A stretch of 64,000 bases of DNA, from contig JAHWDD010000003.1 in assembly GCA_023897205.1 (NCBI GenBank), forward strand, positions 5,149,665 to 5,213,664. The letters are read 5' to 3'. Shown in pieces: positions 45,202 through 54,547 of this stretch. Made by a program: the position numbers and the translations under genes. The stretch is from Exophiala sp. HKRS030. Lineage: Eukaryota; Ascomycota; Eurotiomycetes; Chaetothyriales; Herpotrichiellaceae. Under the pieces are notes generated by a model that worked only from the letters and a program-made list of their open reading frames with translations, was not told where the DNA came from and ran no database searches. Each line of letters begins with the position of its first letter. The first letter of the stretch is position 1.

Positions 45202-45655
45202 GCAATCTACCGGCGGGAAAAGTGACTCGAGTTGACAGTCTCGTGTCAACCCCTGTCAATAGCAAACTAGATAGCTGGCATGAAGAAGGTTGGGGGTTCT
45301 GAGGGTATCAAGGCATTAATTATCTTTGTAGGACCGAAATGGCCAGATATCCACCAGTAATCGAGATAATAGGACGGTTGGGTGGCAACTATAGGCATTG
45401 CAAGGCCGTAAGAACCACACCAACATATAATCTAAATCACAAATTGACAGACTGTAACAAGGCGCTCTAAGGTGATACATCACACCATTAATGATGAATA
45501 GTCTCCGCTGGCAAAATCCATAGAGAAATCATAAAGAGAACGTGCTCCACCGGTAGTGGTTGGGCGTGAGGAAGTATATATATAAAAGTGCAAGTCCCGC
45601 CCGCCGGTCTCTGGCAACTCTCCATCTACTACTACCTTCTACCCTAAATAACATC
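45202..45655. promoter_or_regulatory. FAD-oxidase promoter region with GATA sites
   Basis: This 454-bp spacer has no gene. It contains AGATAG (45269-45274), TTATCT (45320-45325) and AGATAA (45364-45369), three matches to the HGATAR core within 101 bp. They lie 290-390 bp upstream of the start. The TATA box is listed separately. Confidence 0.45.
45575..45588 (+). promoter_or_regulatory. TATA box of the FAD oxidase
   Basis: TATATATATAAAAG lies about 68-81 bp upstream of the ATG at 45656, a typical position. Confidence 0.5.
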
Positions 45656-47164
45656 ATGACTTCTCCCAGGCCCGCAGCACCAGAGACCTCCATCTACATA
45701 GTGGGCGGCTCGGTATTTGGTCTGTCTACTGCTTTGCATCTCTCCCATGCTGGATACAAGAACATTACCGTGTTCGACCGCGCGGCCACTTTACCATCAC
45801 CGTATGCAGCGAGCAACGATCTGAATAAGATCATCCGAGCCGAGTACGGCATCGGCCACGCAGAGGATGACTTCTACACTGAACTTGCCCTGCGAGCCGT
45901 AGAGTTCTGGAAGGCACCGGACGACGTTGGCGGATGGCGCAGTTGTTACAGTGAGGTCGGGTATCTCAGAGTGGCGAGCTCTGCGACGAAATCGGGAGCC
46001 GTACAGAAGGACCTGGAGTATTTCACGAAGCCGCGAGAGCCGGCAAACTATGATAGTCTCTGGTTCCCCGACGATTCATTTCAAGCTGTTCAAACTCCCC
46101 ACGACATCCATACCGCTGCACCACAGGTGAAGAACGTCAACTTTGACAAGCAATGGCGAGGATACTTGAACAAGCATGGCGGGTACGCGCTGGCGTCGCA
46201 GGCGATCCGGCTCGCGTATCGGCGCTGCTTGTACTTGGGTGTCAAGTTCGTGCTGGGCGAAGACGGTCACATCACGTCGCTTGTCACGGAATCACCGCAA
46301 TCGCAGTCAGTCACGGGCGTACGTGCAGCCAGTGGTACGGTGCATACTCACCCATCTGGCAAGCCGAGTCTCACTATATTATGCATGGGTGCACATTTGC
46401 CTCGTGTTCTATCAGCAGCGGCTTCACAGGTCACGGCGAAGGCGTGGTCGGTGGCTCATCTCGAATTGACAGAGTCAGAAGCCAAAGCTCTAGCGGGTGT
46501 GCCGGTCATGAACTTTTCCGAACTGGGGTTCTGGATGGAACCTCTGTTCGTGAAAGAACGCGAAGATGGTACCGAGTCAGTGGAACGTGTTCAAAGCGAT
46601 ACATCAGAACCAAAGGGTCGGTCGTCACGAAGATCAAGAACAGACGGTAAATATCTCCTCAAGTTTGCTTGCCACGGCGGAGGGTGGACGAACTTCCAAA
46701 ACCTCGAGGGAGCCACGCCAAGCGGCACACGGACGGTCTCGTGTTCGGTGCCACCAACAAATGCAACGTCCCTGGTCCCACCAGCCGTCGACGAGGCACA
46801 GCTTCGTAGGTTAGTCAAGGCATCGCTCCCGGCCTCGCTCCACGAGAGACCCTTTGTGCGCAAGTCAATGTGTTGGTGCGCGGACACAACGAGTTCGGAT
46901 TTTGTCGTCGATTTTGTCCCCGGGTACCAAGACCTGATCTTGGCCGGCGCGGATAGTGGGCACATGTTCAAGTTCTTGCCTACTGCTGGCGAGTGGGTTA
47001 GGGAGTTGGTGCAAATCGGCTATCAGAAATACCCAAGATGGACGTGGAAGGCGGCTGAAGAAGAAGGGCAGAATGGGAAAGCGACCGTTGCGTGGAGAGA
47101 GGGCAATGTCAGGGATCTGAGAGAGGTTCAGAGTCATGGCAAGTCTCGAGTTTCGAAGTTGTAG
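45656..47164 (+). CDS. FAD-dependent oxidase, fructosyl-amine/sarcosine-oxidase-like
   Basis: A single-exon flavoenzyme of 502 residues in the DAO superfamily. It most resembles fungal fructosyl amino acid oxidases (amadoriases), which oxidise glycated amines to a glucosone, a free amine and hydrogen peroxide. The N-terminus has the Rossmann strand and FAD segment (SIYIVGGSVFGLSTALHL), then SPYAASNDLNKIIRAEYG. NFSELGFWMEP and the CWCADT segment follow. In amadoriases, a cysteine at the latter site carries covalent FAD. The distal segment is ILAGADSGHMFKFLP. The nucleotide motif reads GGSVFG, where GxGxxG is expected. A variable insertion of about 40 residues (DGTESVERVQ onward) follows NFSELGFWMEP. 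The usual C-terminal peroxisome signal (SKL-like) is absent or altered: the end is SRVSKL, so SKL is in fact present. Neighbours are an ACS transporter and a Zn2Cys6 regulator. Confidence 0.88.
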   Translation: MTSPRPAAPETSIYIVGGSVFGLSTALHLSHAGYKNITVFDRAATLPSPYAASNDLNKIIRAEYGIGHAEDDFYTELALRAVEFWKAPDDVGGWRSCYSEVGYLRVASSATKSGAVQKDLEYFTKPREPANYDSLWFPDDSFQAVQTPHDIHTAAPQVKNVNFDKQWRGYLNKHGGYALASQAIRLAYRRCLYLGVKFVLGEDGHITSLVTESPQSQSVTGVRAASGTVHTHPSGKPSLTILCMGAHLPRVLSAAASQVTAKAWSVAHLELTESEAKALAGVPVMNFSELGFWMEPLFVKEREDGTESVERVQSDTSEPKGRSSRRSRTDGKYLLKFACHGGGWTNFQNLEGATPSGTRTVSCSVPPTNATSLVPPAVDEAQLRRLVKASLPASLHERPFVRKSMCWCADTTSSDFVVDFVPGYQDLILAGADSGHMFKFLPTAGEWVRELVQIGYQKYPRWTWKAAEEEGQNGKATVAWREGNVRDLREVQSHGKSRVSKL

Positions 47165-47604
47165 ACATATGATAGATTCACCCTTAGGATCGCAGTACGA
47201 TGGACGGAAATAGAACTGTTAGTCGTATGTGAAGAGGAAGCAATCAATGGATAGAATATCGAAGCCTTTCTTGGTGCAATCTCTCAATGCTCGTACTCGT
47301 TCTCGTTCTCGTACAGCCTACGGATGAATGAAGCCGGGAAAACTGTCACGTGGAGTAGATATGAGGCTGCGAATCGGTTGCCAAATCAAGACTAGCTTCA
47401 ACGACTCCAAATCCCAAGTCCAGATCAATAATGGGATTTTTGCCTTCTTCCAATGTCCGTCTCTGAGTCAGTGATTCCTTCTATGATTACAATCAACTAC
47501 GACCCTCAAACCACCAGTCAAGGATTCTGTTTTCAAATGCTGTGAATTGATCTAGGGGAAGAGGCTCGAACTATCCCTCTCGGATCAAATAATCATCGTA
47601 TCCC
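47165..47604. other. Intergenic: regulator promoter
   Basis: No gene is supported in 440 bp. A short run of repeated TCGT-type units occurs at about 47289-47315. Confidence 0.35.
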
Positions 47605-49587
47605 ATGCGAAAGAGGAGAAACCAGTACGGATGCAAGAGTAGAAAGGGCTGTGCCACATGCAAGAGTAAGTCGAGGGATTTTCTCAGCGACGCTATAATG
47701 CCCGGAAATCAAAACTTCACATTATACGTCGCATATACTCATATAAGTTTATTGTCCCACAGAAGCCCATGTCAAATGCAGCGAAGAGCAACCAACCTGC
47801 AGCCGATGCCAACGATTGAATCTCGAGTGCAATTATGGCTTTAAACTCCTCTGGGAAGAAGACTCTCAACAGAGGAAGATAGCTCACGGTCGTGCTGGTA
47901 AGGCGAGTTGTATCTTGATATTCGTCAGAGTTGACTGATCGGCGATACTCAGGGCTCTGGTCACGGCATAACACGACTTCAACACCGCGAGAACGACTAC
48001 CACCTATTGACGACCAGATCTTTGTCGAAATCCCCACCAGTGCCCAAAATGCCGGCACGCTCTTCTTTCTCAACTTCACCGCCGAGCATTTCCGAGAAGG
48101 AAATCTTCCGGAGGCATTGGAAGACGAAATCACCGAAGTCGAGCGGCACGATTTCGTCGACACTTTCGTCGATGAGGTCCTCGATGACGATGAAATACTT
48201 TGCCTCACTGGCGTCCCGCCGCCTTTGTCTCTGATGCTGGCGCACTCACCTTACCAAGGCATCAACACGAATCTATTGTCGTATTACATCTACGTCCTGT
48301 CCCCGCAGTGCTCGCTGAGCGAAACGGACAATCCGTATCTTAACGTCCTGCTACCTGTGGCGTACGAATTTGAACCTCTCCGAAGCGCATTACTGGCGGC
48401 TGCGGCGAACCATCTACGTCTCCATGACGACTTGCGATTCGAAAGACACGCGTTGGAATTGAAGACGGCGGCGATCAAGGGACTGCGAAACCACCTAAGA
48501 ACCAACGATATGGACTGGCAGAGTCTTGCTACCACGCTAATGTTTTGCTTTTACGATGTACGTTTGTTTTGGTTCCGTCCCCTTGTTGTGAGCTAGCCAT
48601 AGCTAACCTGATGTGACTGCATTAGATTTCAGACGGCTGCGCACCATCTTGGATCACCCACCTGAAAATGGGCTTACAAATGTTGACTTACCTAACGACC
48701 CGAACGTCAGTCGATGATAGTCTCAAAGCCTTCTGTGAAATCTATTTCGTCGCACACGAAGTGATGGGCGGAACTGCGTGGACTGGATGGTCAGACTCTG
48801 ATGGCGATGGCTTTGCCCTCGCTCGATCAGAAGAGGTGAGATAGCCCCACCCATGTCCCCTTTACCATCTTAAATCGTATAACGTCCCCTGAAATCGCAT
48901 CGTATGCTGACCACAATACTGTCATGTACATAGATCGACCCTCTGATGGGCTGTTCGCGCGAATTGATCTCCATCGTAGGCCAAATCTCATCACTGGCAC
49001 GTCGAGTCCAAACGTCCCCGGACCCTTCCTCGATGATCGAGTCGACCGAGTTTCTCACCATGCGCAACGATCTTGTCTCTCGTCTCCGTCGCCTCCAACA
49101 GCGCGTCCCGTCTTCGTGCATCGACCAACCTCTGCTCGTCCAGATTGCAGAGGTCAAACGTCTGGCGGCGATGCTGTACTTGGAAGAACGAGTGCCTCGA
49201 CCGACCGACACGTCATCACTGGACACCTATATCCCTGCCCCCAGAACCCTCGGTCGCAAAAGACTGATAGATTGCATCATGTCGTCATTGCGCCTGCTGC
49301 CCGAAACGTGCGCGGCCTCGTTGTGGCCTTTGTTCGTCCTGGGGAATTCCAGACTCGAGTCAGAGGAGCAACGACACTTTGTACTCACGAGGTTGGGCCA
49401 GTTGGAGGACTCGCGAAAGCTGGGGAGTATATACCATGCTCGTCGGTTGGTGGAGAGATACATCGCCGCGAGTAGTTTGCCGTCGTCCGTTGGGGTGCGC
49501 CCGTCATCGTCGAACCGGCTGATGTTGGGAAGTTTACCTCGTGGGTTGGCCTTGACGGAGAATGAGAGGTGGATCAGTTTAGCTTAG
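47605..49587 (+). CDS. Zn2Cys6 fungal transcription factor
   Basis: A predicted nuclear regulator of 554 residues with exons 47605-47665, 47763-47897, 47953-48557, 48626-48835 and 48934-49587. The zinc cluster spans residues 16-43 (CATCKKAHVKC, then CSRCQRLNLEC) and is split by the first intron after TCK. The preceding QYGCKSRKG is typical of the cluster subtype with GCxxCK. The C-terminal part is an alpha-helical fungal-specific regulator domain (LLPVAYEFEPLRSALLAAAANHL, then SLATTLMFCFYDISDGC). It sits between the amadoriase-like oxidase and the PrpF gene on the same strand, so it is the natural candidate for local control of the module. No binding site can be assigned with certainty. Confidence 0.92.
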
Positions 49588-50114
49588 ATGTCCGTTCCAT
49601 GTCATCTCGTGACATGTAACCATGATGTGCGAGTGGGTGGTGAATTCTGTTTGCCTTATGGTGATATACGGTTTTGGGGGATACTCGATTTTTTGCTTAT
49701 TTCTGGGACGGCAGGGCATGGGCAGTGCATATTGGACTTGTACAAGTACATACAGGGAACGTAGTTATTTAGGCTTATACTTATAATTCTAGTTCGAACT
49801 TGTCCATATGTTTTACAAGCCCCAGTCAGGTGCTTCTATGCTGGTTATTGGTCAAAGTGTCGACCCCCCGACCCAAAGTCCGATATTCGGATTTCCGATC
49901 AGGTGTGAGTATTGCCGGGGTTTCGCTGTTCTTTAAACACTTGTCACATTATCACGGTATGTCAAGATTAAACACCATCAGTGAATCTGTTGAAAAAAGT
50001 TTCGAGGACCCTTTCACTCTATCAAAATCGAAGAGAGCGTGGACGGTCGGAGAAAGAACATTCTCTTCGCCCACGGAATACTCGTAAATACATCGTCAGT
50101 GATTCACCACCAAC
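49588..50114. other. Intergenic: PrpF promoter
   Basis: No gene is supported in 527 bp. I see no distinctive element. Confidence 0.35.
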
Positions 50115-51368
50115 ATGGTCCTCTCGAGACCATCCGTCCCCTTCGCATACATCCGAGGCGGGACGAGCAAGGCTTTGTTTTTTCACGAGAAAGACATTCC
50201 TGCCCCGGGACCAAAGCGTGATGTGTTCCTCCGGAGGGTGATGGGCTCGCCTGACCCGCTCCAGATTGACGGCATGGGCGGCAGTCACATTGTGACGTCC
50301 AAGATTGCAATCATCAGACCGTCAGAACGTGAAGAAGCCGACGTGGATTACACTTTTGCTCAAGTCGGAATCGGCAACGACTATATTGGATACACGGGAA
50401 ACTGCGGCAACATTTCAGCGGGAGTTGGTCCATTCGCCATCGACGAAGGTCTAGTGAAACAGAAAAGGCCGGGCGTCAGTCCTGACCCCGGCGACGTGCA
50501 AACGCAACAAGTGAGGATTTATAACACAGGGACGAAAAAGGTATTGATCTCTCACGTCCCAACCGATCCGGAGACTGGACTGTTTCTGGAATCTGGAAAA
50601 TTTGCGATTGATGGAGTTCCCGGCACCGCCGCACCCATCCTCATGGACTATAGCAATGTGAGAAGACACCAATTCCCAGTCTTCTTGTTTCATGCACGGT
50701 TAGTTAATGAATGCAAAAATGAATTGCAGGTTATAGGTGCCGCCCTCAACAAGGGCGTCATCCCAACTCAACATGTCACGGTCGAATGTGAAATTCGAGG
50801 CAAACGTATCAGCTACACCATCTGCGACGTGGCCAACATAATTGCCTTTGCCAGAGCTCAGGATTTGGGGATCGTCGGGAACGAACCGCCATCGACGCTT
50901 GACAAAGACACGGCCCTCATCGCTCGGATCAAAGAGGTTCGAGGCAAAGCGGCGCAAGCAGTTGGGATGTGCAAGGATTGGCAACTCGTGGACGAACAAT
51001 CACCTATGCTCCCCATGGTGGCCCTAGTATCTCCTGCCACGAGTCCAGAGTGCGATGTACAGTCCAGATTGTTTCTCGACAACAAATGCCACACGTCAAT
51101 GGCGGGAACGGGCGCCATCTGTACCGCGGCGTGCAGCCGCATCACTGGCTCAGTGGTCAATGCAGTCATGGCCAAGGTAAATCTCGAGGAGAAGTCGACA
51201 TTTCGAATTCAACATCCTCTAGGCATGATGCCTATCGTCGTCGAGACGAGCCCTTCCCAGGACCAGGGTAGTACACCCACATTCGAGAGCCTTTCGTTCA
51301 TCAGGACTGCTCGTCGGATCATGGATGGTAGATTATATGTGCCCAGTGATGTTTTGGATTGCGTGTGA
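50115..51368 (+). CDS. PrpF-family isomerase (4-oxalomesaconate tautomerase-like)
   Basis: PrpF-family proteins isomerise small unsaturated dicarboxylates or tricarboxylates, for example 2-methylaconitate or 4-oxalomesaconate. The start is the ATG at 50115. PFAYIRGGTSKALFF, MGSPDPLQIDGMGG and the catalytic-type NCGNISAGVGPFAI are near the N-terminus. FAIDGVPGTAAPILMDYSN lies in the middle. Reading straight through gives 417 residues, but 50658-50729 looks like a 72-nt intron (GTGAGA donor, TTGCAG acceptor). Removing it gives 393 residues and joins DYSN to VIGAALNKGVIPTQ. I prefer exons 50115-50657 and 50730-51368. The gene lies next to the regulator at 47605. A functional tie to the MmgE/PrpD gene at 2472 is possible, since PrpF and PrpD act in related pathways. 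Confidence 0.9.
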   Translation: MVLSRPSVPFAYIRGGTSKALFFHEKDIPAPGPKRDVFLRRVMGSPDPLQIDGMGGSHIVTSKIAIIRPSEREEADVDYTFAQVGIGNDYIGYTGNCGNISAGVGPFAIDEGLVKQKRPGVSPDPGDVQTQQVRIYNTGTKKVLISHVPTDPETGLFLESGKFAIDGVPGTAAPILMDYSNVRRHQFPVFLFHARLVNECKNELQVIGAALNKGVIPTQHVTVECEIRGKRISYTICDVANIIAFARAQDLGIVGNEPPSTLDKDTALIARIKEVRGKAAQAVGMCKDWQLVDEQSPMLPMVALVSPATSPECDVQSRLFLDNKCHTSMAGTGAICTAACSRITGSVVNAVMAKVNLEEKSTFRIQHPLGMMPIVVETSPSQDQGSTPTFESLSFIRTARRIMDGRLYVPSDVLDCV

Positions 51369-51651
51369 TGTATATTGCTGACGTACGCCGCTCTTATATT
51401 GAGTATGATTAGCACAGTCATTCTAGACAAGGCCATGTGAAAGGGCGAGTTGAAGAGTGGTGTGAATGTTCAGTCGGAGCGGAACGGGAATTGGACAAAA
51501 GCAGCTCTAATTAGATAAGCAGGCACGTGACCATTCGGGGAAGATTCGCTAGTTGAAGCTCATGCCGCCGCAATCGTATGTTTTTCTTGGACTTGGGAAC
51601 TTGAGGTCACGCCAGCTGCTTCGTACAGTTCCAAACCACCACCCATAGACC

Positions 51652-52544
51652 ATGGCGCGTTTACGAGTATTGCGAGCTGTAAGTTGGTATTCGTCGAAGT
51701 ATTTTGAGGTTGCCATCACTAATCCAAGTACAAATTACAGTCCACCAAAGCCGCATTACTCGTGGCCGGAGGAGCTGCGGTCGCTCAAGCACCCTTGAGA
51801 TTCCCGACAGCTTATGCAGAAGCTCCCTTGAAAGATGAAGTATGTACACCTCCCTTACTTACTGCTCGCGCGCGTGGGAGAGAGAATGGTCATTGACATT
51901 TCTGCCAAAAATAGATACCAGACAAGAAACCCATATACTCCTCTTATGAACCTTCTCCTACGACCCCGACACTTCCCGCGGCAGATGATACTCCTCCAGC
52001 AGCCCTAAAACAGCCACACCCGACATATCCTACTCCCACAGACAGACTTGCCGAGCAGGTCAAGACGGCGAGACTTTTCCTGTACAGACAGTCCCTTTCG
52101 GCCGAGAATGGCGTCAACGACCTCATGACCTGGGCCTTTAGAAAAGAAACCAATCTAGCCAACACGATCGCGTCTCTGGCACCTTCGCCGGAGAGCGGGG
52201 AGCAGCTTCTCCCGGGGGCGATTTACGTCTTGGTGTCGACGATGGCCGGGTCGATAGTCACTCGAAACCGGGGCATCTTCGTGAGAGCTACTTTCCCCCT
52301 GGCGGTCGGCATCACGGCTGGCTGGATGCTGATACCGGTCACCATGAGAAACACGTCGGACCTGATCTGGGAGTACGAGAAGAGAGTGCCGGCAATCAGC
52401 GAGACACACTTGCAGATAAGGGACGCGGTGCAGGAAACTTGGAGGCAAGCCAGAACTTACGCACAGGGGGCGACCCGTTGGGCTGATGACACGGCGAGCG
52501 AAACTCGGAAAAAGGTCGAAGATTTAGTGTCGAAAGGCAAATAA
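51652..52544 (+). CDS. MICOS complex subunit (Mic26/Mic27, apolipoprotein O-like)
   Basis: An inner-membrane mitochondrial protein that helps shape cristae junctions in the MICOS complex. Exons 51652-51678, 51741-51839 and 51915-52544 give 251 residues. The first coding exon is only nine codons. The N-terminal MARLRVLRA STKAALLVAGGAAVAQ is basic then hydrophobic, as for an imported protein. The APOO-type domain is at about residues 100-215: PGAIYVLVSTMAGSIVTRNRGI, then ATFPLAVGITAGWMLIPVTMRN, giving two membrane segments. A Pro/Thr-rich linker lies at about 45-75. The C-terminus is charged and helical. The length fits fungal Mic27. Which of the two paralogues it is cannot be told from this window. 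Confidence 0.9.
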
Positions 52545-53425
52545 ATTTGGTCGTCTTGTTCCTGGCCCGGAAGGTCTGTGTGTAGGTATGAGTGAGCTTA
52601 CCTCTGGGCTACTGACTTGTCCCTCATGTATAGAAAATTGAAAATGGTTTCGAATTTCTGATGTCGACTCCGGTTGACCATGTGCGTGACTTGTCGGATT
52701 CCCATCAACGACAACATGAGGAAGCTGGAGTATGATCAGGCGGTGCTGGGCGCGTTTCGATAAAAAGACGACTGGGCTCCTGGCCCTAGCGACTGCCCCG
52801 GCAAGTATTCAACGTGCACACATGTATGAGCCCACATTCGCCATTCATCAACACAAGCGCCGATCTTCAACTCCCTTGTCGTAACTCTCCAAGACGGCGA
52901 TCAGCGTTAATAACGAGCAGACTGGACCCTCGACGAAACTGAATGCTATTTCGATCTAGCGACACGTGACTCTCCTTTTTCTTTCCAACGAAGACACAAA
53001 TTCCGCAATACCCGCTCCAGCCTCGTATGAATCACTGAGATCCGCGAGGGCTTTGAAATCGTTTCGTGTCCGTCTATACGCTATCCTATCTCGATTGATC
53101 CGTTCCATCTTTTTATTTGGATTTATGGGTATCTTGCTTTCACAATGTCGTGCTCTCGTACAATCTAATTCTCCATGGGCTGATATGAGTCACTTGGCGG
53201 CATGATCGAAGAGATGTTGTTATGCTCGGTGTGTACATAAAAAAGGGCACTCATTGTAACTCGCTCCGTCCCTCCTCAACGATGACAAGGTCGTGTAAGT
53301 GATGTTTCTATGACTTGATATCGAGACACCGAGACTCGTACTATACTATACTTGTATACAGCTGTACATTGACCACCCTCGGTCCTGTAGTCTTTGAGTG
53401 CTTCACCACCACCGCCGCGCCCGGC
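52545..53425. other. Intergenic: hydrolase promoter
   Basis: No gene is supported in 881 bp. A frame at 52966-53205 has no recognisable domain. A GT/AG pair near 53296 and 53361 could mark a 5' UTR intron of the hydrolase gene. Confidence 0.35.
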
Positions 53426-54361
53426 ATGTCTCGAGTACTTTCACCCACGACCAAATTCCTCAACCACGGCATCCACGCCATCGTCGCCGGCTCTTCTACC
53501 ACCACCACCGCCTCCTCCAGACCACCGTTGGTCTGTATGGCCGGTTGGCCACAAACGAAAGAAGCATACACCGAGATATTACCTTTTCTCTCCCGCGGCC
53601 GCCTTGTCTTGGTTCTTGACCTACCCGGGACGGGTGACTCTTCACCTCCGACGACCGGCGGTGACGACCATGGCGGCGGATACGACACCAACAACATCAG
53701 TTCCGTACTCGCCTCCGCCGTCGCGGCCGAATTTGGAGGTCCCGACACAAAATACCACCTGATCGGCCACGACGTGGGTGCTTGGGTGGCTGCGGCTTGG
53801 GCCCGTCAATTCTCCTCTTCTCTCCTGAGCGTCACCCTCCTGGACGGGATGGTCCCCGGGTCGTTCCCACCTCTCGCGTTTCCTCCACCCGACGAGGTCA
53901 ACAAACGTCTGTTTCAATTTTCTTTCCACCGTGTTCCCGAACTGCCTGAGATCTTGGTCAGGGGGAAGGAGAGAGAAATGATGGATTGGTTCTTTGACAT
54001 GAAATGTGTACATCCCAAACGCATCACCGCGGATAAACGTCGACACTATGCCGCAAAGTATTCTCGTCCAGGAGCAATGTCCAACGGGTTCGCTTATTAC
54101 CGTGCTTATGACCAAAGTGTCAAACAGTACGAAGAGGCTTCGGCAGCCGGTGGTGTTTCGGGCGTACCCATCCTCGCAATTGGAGGTGAAAAAGCAACCG
54201 GTAAACTCATGGAGAGGGTGCTTGCCGTGACTGAAGAAAAGAAAAAGTCCAAACTTGTGATTGTACCGGATTGTGGTCATTACCTCATGGAGGAACAGCC
54301 CGAGATTACGGCTCGTGAGATATTGAACTTTGTTGACGCCGTAGACGAGGAAAAGGACTAG
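53426..54361 (+). CDS. Alpha/beta-hydrolase, epoxide-hydrolase-like
   Basis: An alpha/beta-hydrolase fold protein of 311 residues, single exon. The order of motifs is strand and turn LVCMAGWPQTKEAY, LVLDLPGTGDSSPP, the nucleophile elbow GHDVGAWVAAAWARQ, and the late DCGHYLMEEQPE with the catalytic His. The nucleophile in GHDVG is Asp. This fits epoxide hydrolases or haloalkane dehalogenases rather than Ser esterases. There is a cap region (RVPELPEILVRG, then KYSRPGAMSNGFAYYRAY). The frame extends upstream only with a TTG at 53315, so the ATG at 53426 is used. The substrate is unknown. It converges with a sugar transporter gene. Confidence 0.9.
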   Translation: MSRVLSPTTKFLNHGIHAIVAGSSTTTTASSRPPLVCMAGWPQTKEAYTEILPFLSRGRLVLVLDLPGTGDSSPPTTGGDDHGGGYDTNNISSVLASAVAAEFGGPDTKYHLIGHDVGAWVAAAWARQFSSSLLSVTLLDGMVPGSFPPLAFPPPDEVNKRLFQFSFHRVPELPEILVRGKEREMMDWFFDMKCVHPKRITADKRRHYAAKYSRPGAMSNGFAYYRAYDQSVKQYEEASAAGGVSGVPILAIGGEKATGKLMERVLAVTEEKKKSKLVIVPDCGHYLMEEQPEITAREILNFVDAVDEEKD

Positions 54362-54547
54362 GACAGTAGGCATATGATGAGTGACGGCGGGGATTTAGTC
54401 TGATTATCCATTTCCATGTTGATAACCACTTCTCATCCACATGCATATACATGTATGCTAGGTACAAGTCGAACCCCCCTGGTTGAATGATCATGATTGC
54501 GGGATTCCATTTTCCTGAGGGTGTTACAGTGTCCTCTTCCTCGTTCT

